Shown here one piece after another: positions 57,630 through 64,000 of a stretch of 64,000 bases of DNA. Under the pieces are notes generated by a model. That model did not search any database. It was not told the DNA's origin and worked only from the letters and a program-made list of their open reading frames with translations. Both the position numbers and the translations under genes were made by a program. Source of the stretch: Mycocentrospora acerina (lineage: Eukaryota; Ascomycota; Dothideomycetes; Pleosporales); NCBI GenBank assembly GCA_022701365.1, contig JAKUHH010000030.1, forward strand, positions 373,107 to 437,106. The letters run 5' to 3'. Positions within the stretch are counted from its first letter, which is position 1, and every line of letters begins with the position of its first letter.

Positions 57630-58145
57630 AAGCAGGGGATGTAAGAAAGGAAGGAGCAAGGGAAAAGAATATGGATATTAGGGTGACATGGGTGTAAGAA
57701 AATAGATATGGCTGTTTAGACGTTTTTTTTGTGTGTAGAACTTTACACATATCAAGATTCATTTGCTGCATGTCAAGACGTGGCGTTGGTTGTGCTTGCT
57801 CTGTTCTGTCTTAGAGGTGGAGAGAGAGAGAACGAGAGAGGGGGGAGAGAGAACGAGAGAGAAAGAGAAAGAGAGAATGAACGAGAGAGAACGAGAGAGA
57901 GAGAGAGACATACAAAATAGTATCCGCTCAGTCTAGACCTCGTACCGTTTTGAACAAGCTGGAAACAAACACAATGTCCAAAACGCAGTAGTCCACATAG
58001 TCTCTTGAAATAAACGACTACTGTTCAACTATTGATTTTTTTTTGGCGCTATGCTCGCGTCCACAGCAAATACACCTTACATGCATTCATTGACACGACA
58101 CACAAACACACATAAAGTTCCAACAGACCAAAAAAGGGTTCTACT
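57630..58145. other. convergent 3' region with GA-rich tract
   Basis: 516 bp between the convergent ATRR and SDR stops. 57816-57908 is an almost pure purine tract of GAGA and GAACGAGA units. No gene seen. Confidence 0.7.
57816..57908. repeat. GA/GAACGAGA purine repeat
   Basis: About 90 bp of AG dinucleotides interrupted by AACG every 10-16 bases. It is likely length-variable and is located in the shared 3' region of ATRR and the SDR. Confidence 0.9.
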
Positions 58146-59326
58146 CTACGCCAGCTTCCCCGGCACATATGGCAACCCGCCGCTCAACCCGCCATCTACA
58201 GCCAACGCCTGCGCATTGATATAGCTACTCTCGTCACTGGCAAGGAACAAGACGGCTCTAGCGATTTCGTCTGGCTGGCCGCCCCTCCTCAGGGGATTAA
58301 GCTGGCCAATCTTGCCCTCTGTGCCTCTTGCTCGCGCGCCATCGTAGACAATCTTCGTCATGCCTGTTTCGATGAGGCCGGGGCAGACCTGGGTGGGTGA
58401 CGTGTTAGCAGGTGAATAATTCCAAGTATGGTTACTAGATTTTGGGGAAAGGGGAGAGTGAAAAGTTATAATAATAAAGAAAAAAGAAAAAAAAAGACAT
58501 ACAGCATTACACCTTATCCCCGTGCCTACAAGCTGATACGCACACGTCTGCATCAAGCTCACCACCGCCGCCTTGCTGGCCGAGTAGTCCGTCGGCCCGG
58601 CATTACTCCTCAGACCTGCCACACTAGCCGTGGCAATGATGCTACCACCAGGGTACTTCTTCTCCGGCCCCGTCTTAAGCATGGCGCGGCTCGCGTACTT
58701 GGCGGCCAGAAACACACTCAGCGTGTTGACCTTGATCATGTTCATAAAGTCCGCGGCCTCGGCTTCCCAAAACGGCGCATAGCTGCTGATGCCTGCGTTG
58801 GCGAAGAAGACGTCCAGACGGCCGTAGGTGGACAGCGCGTCGGCGATGACGGCTTGCACGTCGGACTCCGAGGATGCGTCAAAGGCGCGGGTGTGGATTT
58901 TCACATTGGGGTAGAGCGTCGTGAGCTCGTGGGCGTGGAAGGCGAGGTTGGACGAGTCAAAGTCGCAGATGTAGATTGCGCGCGCGCCGTTGCGGGCGAA
59001 CTGGTGGGCGGAGGCGCGGCCAATGCCGAGTAAGGAGTTTGCGCCTGGGAGGGATGTTAGAACTTTGGGGAGGTTGTGAATGATTTAAGGAGGATGGTGG
59101 TGGTGATGTACCAGTGACGATTATGATTTTGTCTTTTACGCGTCTAAAAGTTTAGATGTTAGTGAATTGTTTCTCTCCACGTATGCGCTTGATTGAGAAC
59201 TCACTGGTCTGCTAGGTTACCAGCGATTTCCCTGACTCGGGGCACGCCTTCAAAGGTCCCTGGGTCAGGAAGAGGTTCAGAGAGCTCCTTGCTCTGGCCC
59301 TGTTGTACGACTTTGACTGAAGGCAT
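58146..59326 (-). CDS. short-chain dehydrogenase/reductase
   Basis: Classical SDR oxidoreductase, 312 residues. Four exons: 59326-59205, 59143-59112, 59044-58503 and 58388-58146, phases consistent; exon 2 is only 32 nt. After a 40-residue N-terminal extension, the cofactor motif IIIVTGANSLLGIGRASA spans the second splice, with two residues more than the usual TGxxxGIG, as in a known fungal subgroup. NAG is seen as FFANAGISS. The catalytic Ser lies in IIATASVAG and Tyr/Lys in DYSASKAAV. CPGLIETGM and the C-terminal SYINAQALAVDGGLSGG complete the fold. Its position convergent with ATRR suggests no shared promoter. Substrate unknown. Confidence 0.9.
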
Positions 59327-59942
59327 TTTGGATTGTTGCGATTCGAATTTAGAGCTATTTTTTTAGTAACAAGAGCGTGCTGGAAGAAGGATGGAAGCGC
59401 GAGACTGAGGTCGGCATAGTGAGCTGCGGAGTTGAGCCGGAAGTTACAGACTGTGGGGAAGATACCGAGGCATGCCGATCTCCTTAATTAGCAACGCTAG
59501 GCATGACGGGAGCAGAACATGTGACTAGCAGTTGAATGGATAGTCATATAGTTGGGTTTCTATTCATTTATGGATGGATTTGTGCCTTTTTGAGTATTCT
59601 AGACTTGCTCATGGCTCATCACTAGTCGTAGCTGCTGCTCATTGTGCCCGTGGCGAAGCAGCAGAGCTCTTTGTATGTAGCTGTTCAGCTACCCCCCTCC
59701 CCCAAAGCCTCTGGACGCGTCTTCAACGCAGCAAGGTCATGCCAATCGTGATAGTACTGTGAAAAGACTGCGAAAGCAATCATCCACCTCTTCTCAAAAA
59801 GCCTCAAAAGTCTCGTTCTCTTCCCATCACCGTGTGATACGACATCTTCACCCCCCAACACCACACAGTCAAACGACTAAGCAGTTGCCCAGCATGCATA
59901 TCTGCAACCTCCCAATCTCAATCCCAGCCAATTCTTCATTTT
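59327..59942. other. intergenic, no gene seen
   Basis: 616 bp between two minus-strand genes. It holds the promoter of the SDR and the 3' side of SEN54. A C/T-rich stretch at 59945-60010 belongs to the SEN54 coding end. Confidence 0.4.
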
Positions 59943-61286
59943 TCATCTCCCCCTCCCCCTCCCACGCCCCCTTCCCCCGCCTCTCCCTCTCCCACCCTTC
60001 CCCCTCGGCCCTCTCCCAGTGCGCTCATAGATCTTGATATCCTCAAACGGCGAATCCGCAACCCTGACATAACTCGGCACCCCGTTATCCACAATCGCCA
60101 AAAGCACGTTCCTGTGTCCGTGCTTCAGCCTCTGGTATGGCTGGTCTGTCACCTTTGGCTTATCCTCTGGCACCTGCACCATCAAGTCGTTCAGCTGTGC
60201 ACCCGTGGGTATCGACGTCTCCCGGGAGTTGATGACGCAGACGCGGAAATCAGGCTCCCCACGCGAGCTCTTGCGGAACTTTGCGCTCGTGCGGTAGAGG
60301 TTGAAGTGGACGCGGAAAGGGTTGTCGGACGAAGGTGGGAGGATAAAGGCAGGCGGTGCGGTGCGGTCGTGCGTAGGGATGATTTGCAGGAGGCGGTAGA
60401 TGTCGTTGTAGCTCCTGTACAAGCCGGGCTTGACGAGGGGTCCAAAGGCGAGGTTTTCCGGCGCGATGGTGTAAGTCGGCTGGCTGATTCGGCGCCAGAT
60501 TTCGGAGAAGAAGCGTGTCAGTAGTCCGTCCTTTGTCACACCTTGCGCTTGCGCGTTGTCGCCTGGGAGCACCACATCCCCTCGCTCATCATCCCACGTC
60601 CCTGTGCGGAAAACGACATATCCCGACCTTTTAAGCCCCGCATACACATTGTACATCTCCAGCGTTAGTTTCCCGCCGACACCGCCCTCGAACCCAATAA
60701 ACGCCGCGTACGCAGCTTGCAGACTCATCGGCGCCCCGTCCTCGGTCTTGTACTCGTCTTCATCCCCCGCCTCCCGCTTCACCGGCCACCGGCAATCCAA
60801 GGTGCCCCTCTCGATCAAGAAAAGTGCTTCCTCCGGCAATAGCCACTCTTTCCCGCCCTTTGAGCGGCCAATGGTAAGGAACATCGGCCCCTTGACCTTA
60901 TCCACCACAGCCATATTACTCTCCGGATCATACCGCGCTAGAATATGCATTTTCTGCGTGTGTATGCGCTGCCACGACAGCACGCCGTGCATGGCCCGGC
61001 GCGAGGCCTCGAGCGTCTCGAGCTGGAGATTTGTCGCATGTGATTCAAAGTCCTTCAGGCCACGCTTGGGGAGGGTAGTCTGCTCTGTGTCCTGTCCACT
61101 GTGCGGGACGGGTTAGTGCTGCGAGCTCCAGGGGGATGTGCGGAATTCGGTTGGGTAAGGAAGAGAAGAAAAAAAAGCGCACATTAACTTGTCCAGGAAG
61201 CGAAAATCCTGCGTTTCTTCAGTGAGATCAACATCGCCGGCGTCGGGCGCACGCATGTACGAGGTATCTTCGTCTTCGTCGGCCAT
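59943..61286 (-). CDS. sen54: tRNA-splicing endonuclease subunit Sen54
   Basis: Structural subunit of the tetrameric tRNA-splicing endonuclease. Two exons, 61286-61183 and 61098-59943 (phase 2), 419 residues. An acidic N-terminus (MADEDEDTSYMR) leads to the Sen54 N-terminal domain: KRGLKDFESHATNLQLETLEASRRAMHGVLSWQRIH, then WLLPEEALFLIERGTLDCRW and MSLQAAYAAFIG, which match the family. The C-terminal endonuclease-like part has GYVVFRTGTWD and RVHFNLYRTSAKFRKS and ends in a long Arg-Gly tail (GRGPRGKGGRGRGGGRGRG). The RG tail is the unusual point. Confidence 0.88.
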
Positions 61287-61715
61287 AATTGTGGTTGTGG
61301 TGGGGGTTTTTGTGTGCCGGGGTGAGGGTGAGGAAAGCTTCGTGAAGGTCGGAGTTTAGAGTCACTTGCGAGTCAGGCTGATCTGCAGTCGTGGGACTAT
61401 GACTCGCATGCAGCTCGACTGCACTCGTATGCAACTGGCAAGCAGGGTAAAGATGTTGTGGGTAGTATTTACTTTGATGTCTTTTTTGTTTACTACATCA
61501 CAGGTCAGCCTTGATAAAACAAGATGATAACAACTGAATGGCACTGGGAAGACTTGCCTCTATCGTCATTGTATCCACGTCTTCCATCCCTATGAGCGAA
61601 TATTCATCTAAAGTGCTCTTCAGCTCGCAGTCCTATAATTACCATCTATCGAATCTACCGTTACCTCTAAAAAAAAACCCTCAATCCTACCTACAACCGT
61701 CCCTTCCCCAACACC
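61287..61715. other. intergenic, no gene seen
   Basis: 429 bp: SEN54 upstream region and 3' end of the mitochondrial carrier gene. No gene seen. Confidence 0.4.
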
Positions 61716-62867
61716 CTAAAACAACTCCTTCTCATCCACACCCTCCCCCCTCCTCGCCGCCAAATAAACCCTCCCACTCTCATACGCCCCAAGATACAAC
61801 CCAGCACCAACAAACGTCCACACCGCCCTCAGCGCCCCTCCCCTCCACAGCCCCTTGACTCCCTGCTCCTTTAGAATTTCTCTCCCCACCGTCCACCCAC
61901 TCTTCCTACTCTTCCTCTCCGCCTGAACAGACTTGCCCAACGCATCCACCACCCCACTACCACCACCACTCCCCTTCTTCTTCTCCAAACCACCCCCACT
62001 CGACGCTTCCTCCCCCGCAGCAAGCATAACCCTCGTCTTCACCACATCCACCGGCGTCGTCACCACCGCAGCCACCGCCCCCGCACTCCCCGCACTCCCC
62101 GCCGTAATCCACGCGCTCTCCCAAATCGTCCCCGTCGTCTTCCCCTCCCGATCCCTCGCCTTCCTAATCCCCCCCTTCAGCCACTCAAACAACGGAAACT
62201 GCATCGCCGTGAACGGCAGATTCCGCCCCGCCAGCGCCGTATACCCGCGCCACAGCGCGAGCGGGTTAGACTGAAACTTGCGCAGCGTGCGCATCGTTGC
62301 ATTGCCTGCTTCGGCTGCGGAGACCATCTGGGCGTTTTGCTTGAGGACTTCGGCGGGGGTGAGGATCGCGCAGGAGACGAGTTCGGCGAGGGACGAGGCC
62401 GCGGCGTGGATGATGGGCGTGGGGACGACGCCTGCTGGCCGTGAGGACGTCGTGTTGAGCTGGGTGAAGAGCGATTTTGTGCGCTCGTAGGTCGTGAAAA
62501 ATGCTCCTGCTATGATCTTGTGTTAGCCTTGAGAGGGAAGTGGACTCGGGAGTGGTGGTTAATTGGTTACATGAAGGTAGTGTCGCGATTATCACGCTTC
62601 CAAGTCCTTGGTAGAGTCCGCGGAATAGCCTCGCGTCTGGCTTCCCCGTCGTCGCATTGGTGTACAACTTTGCATACTGAGGGCTTTGGAATCGTGTTTT
62701 GAGTGTGTCGAGGGGGTAGACTGCTAGGTCGACTGTGAATGCTGCGACTGCGCCGGCCTGCGTCACATGTTAGTCTGATTGGTGTGTGGATTCTTTGGGG
62801 TTTCAATCGCAGTTTGACGATGACGACTACTCACAATGAGAATGTCCGAGTTTGTGTTACCAGACAT
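61716..62867 (-). CDS. mitochondrial S-adenosylmethionine carrier
   Basis: Six-helix SLC25-type carrier exchanging SAM into the mitochondrial matrix (Pet8/Sam5 group). Three exons: 62867-62835, 62757-62571 and 62509-61716, phases consistent, 337 residues. Three carrier signatures: VYPLDTLKTRF, ILTPAEVLKQN and TTPVDVVKTRV. Flanking blocks GLYQGLGSVIIATLPS, FTTYERTKS and AGRNLPFTAMQFPLFEWLK match SAM carriers. A Gly/Ser/Lys-rich insertion of about 45 residues (GGGLEKKKGSGGGSG region) lies after the third signature and makes the protein longer than yeast Pet8. The N-terminus MSGNTNSDILI is one short exon. Confidence 0.85.
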
Positions 62868-63387
62868 TGCGACTTTTTGAAAGAGTTGACTCTTGTCGAC
62901 ATGTTGCAAATATATAAAAAAAAATTGAAGCTGGAAGCGTGGATCTGCAGGGTCCGGTCGTGTCGAATGAACGACGTCACCGATCGGGCTGTCAACAGAT
63001 TACCAAACGGTTGCGGAATAAATCACAAAAAAAAATGGTACTCAAGAAATGGAGATTTATCTTGAATTGGGTATAGCTATTCGATGGACATGCCATCTAC
63101 CATTGCCATTTTTCTTGTGATATTCCACGCTTCCTCGCACGTCCCGAGTAATGGCCCCTTGTCCTAAACCGTGCCATCATAGGATGATAAAAAGAAAAAA
63201 AGGGTATATCTTCATCCGACCATCTATGTCTATGCCATGATATCTCTTTGGAACAAAGACGGAAATACCGTGAATGTTGTCCGCATAAAAAGGGCCCCCA
63301 GCCTTGTCCCGTATTGCCCGATTGCACAAACGCCTTTGAAATTCACTTTTCGTAAGTCATGTTTCGTTGATCATGTTAAATGGGCCG
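62868..63387. other. intergenic, no gene seen
   Basis: 520 bp between the carrier start and the 3' end of the next minus-strand gene. Two A runs near 62920 and 63031. No gene seen. Confidence 0.4.
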
Positions 63388-64000
63388 TTACAACTTTGTG
63401 TCTTGTCTGTTCAAGTCACTGAGTCTCCGGAATGGGCCTTGCAATGTTCCGCTCGGGCCAGTGCGTGCACTACTCCCCTGTGGCGCGCTGCTGCTACCCA
63501 CACTGGCGGTGGTGGCACCAGGAGTTCCAGTTGTCGTGCTATTGGCAGAAGTAGAGCGCTTGTGCAAATGTGCACTCATCAGCCAGTGCACCTGCATACG
63601 CATACTGTTGATGGCAGCATTGGCGTGCAACAGCTCGTCTTTACTGCGCTGGCTCTCATTGTAGACCATCATGCTGGTACGGCCTTCGACTTCGGTGAGT
63701 GTGTTAGCGATACGGGTCACTTCCTCGCGAAGAGAGTCATGTAGTGTGAGGAGATGGTGGACTTGAGAGTCGAAAGGAGGCTGGGCGGGAGTACTATCGT
63801 GGCCATTTGACACGGGTGGAAAGGAAGCTGGTGGCAAACGGAAGTCTGGCGTCGACGCGGCAAAGCTATTGTCCGTCTCGTTGGGATCGAGAGGATCAGT
63901 GACGGGGAAAGAGGAGTCGTTGCCGTTGGCAGGATATAGCATGTTGGTAATGCTAGAGAGACCGTCTTCAAGAATCCCCACTTTCCGGGCCAACGGCTCC
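63388..64000 (-). CDS. C-terminal part of an unidentified protein, cut by the window edge
   Basis: The frame is open from the window edge to a stop at 63388-63390, so the 5' part lies beyond 64000. The visible 200 residues have a Ser/Pro/Asp-rich segment, then a predicted coiled coil (VHHLLTLHDSLREEVTRIANTLTEVEGRTSMMVYNESQR) ending in NSMRMQVHWLMSAHLHKR, and a Ser/Thr/Gly-rich tail. The coiled coil recalls the C-terminal region of fungal TRAF-type zinc-finger proteins, but with the N-terminus missing I do not assign it. Confidence 0.7.
   Translation of the reverse strand, partial: EPLARKVGILEDGLSSITNMLYPANGNDSSFPVTDPLDPNETDNSFAASTPDFRLPPASFPPVSNGHDSTPAQPPFDSQVHHLLTLHDSLREEVTRIANTLTEVEGRTSMMVYNESQRSKDELLHANAAINSMRMQVHWLMSAHLHKRSTSANSTTTGTPGATTASVGSSSAPQGSSARTGPSGTLQGPFRRLSDLNRQDTKL

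Noticed and set aside
56988..57659. 223-codon minus-strand frame under the end of ATRR
   Set aside because: Shadow of the GC-rich R2 domain; the + strand has the SDR motifs.

Overview
The window is nuclear DNA of a filamentous ascomycete (Pezizomycotina). The evidence is short GT-AG introns of about 40-85 nt in most genes, and the gene families present: a Pth11-like rhodopsin-domain protein, a Zn2Cys6 regulator, an A-T-R-R NRPS-like enzyme, MAL-type and Dal5-type MFS transporters, and the tyrosine-catabolism pair hmgA/fahA. A dothideomycete is a guess only. I reconstructed 25 protein genes and one gene cut by the right edge. I checked that splice phases agree in the multi-exon genes; this was done by eye from frame, splice sites and family motifs.

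Layout. 1-13.5 kb is accessory-looking: a gene-poor left flank, an alpha-glucoside-type sugar permease bracketed by two copies of a diverged repeat, a decayed second sugar transporter, a FAD monooxygenase, a Zn2Cys6 regulator and a divergent aldo-keto reductase. 14-25 kb holds a three-finger C2H2 protein, a small membrane protein, a Pth11-like protein, a CorA-like protein, a MAPEG protein and ARF1. 26-38 kb is a housekeeping block: MOB2-like, LEO1 (Paf1 complex), homogentisate dioxygenase and fumarylacetoacetase (divergent), CWF19-like splicing factor and GPN1 GTPase. 37.7-48.2 kb is sparse: only a C2H2 regulator with about 5.5 kb of gene-free DNA upstream and 3.7 kb beyond its 3' side. 48-64 kb has a Dal5-type transporter, a second FAD monooxygenase, an intronless 1283-residue A-T-R1-R2 enzyme (best explained as fungal glycine betaine reductase), an SDR, SEN54, a mitochondrial S-adenosylmethionine carrier and the 3' end of a gene leaving the window.

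How the genes work together. hmgA and fahA are consecutive-pathway enzymes of Tyr/Phe catabolism sharing a 525 bp promoter that contains a perfect CGG-N7-CCG palindrome. The 7-13.5 kb monooxygenase/regulator/reductase group looks like a small co-regulated catabolic or biosynthetic module. The ATRR enzyme would return glycine betaine to choline; its monooxygenase and transporter neighbours are candidate partners only by position. I saw no CRISPR, prophage, rRNA or convincing tRNA gene.
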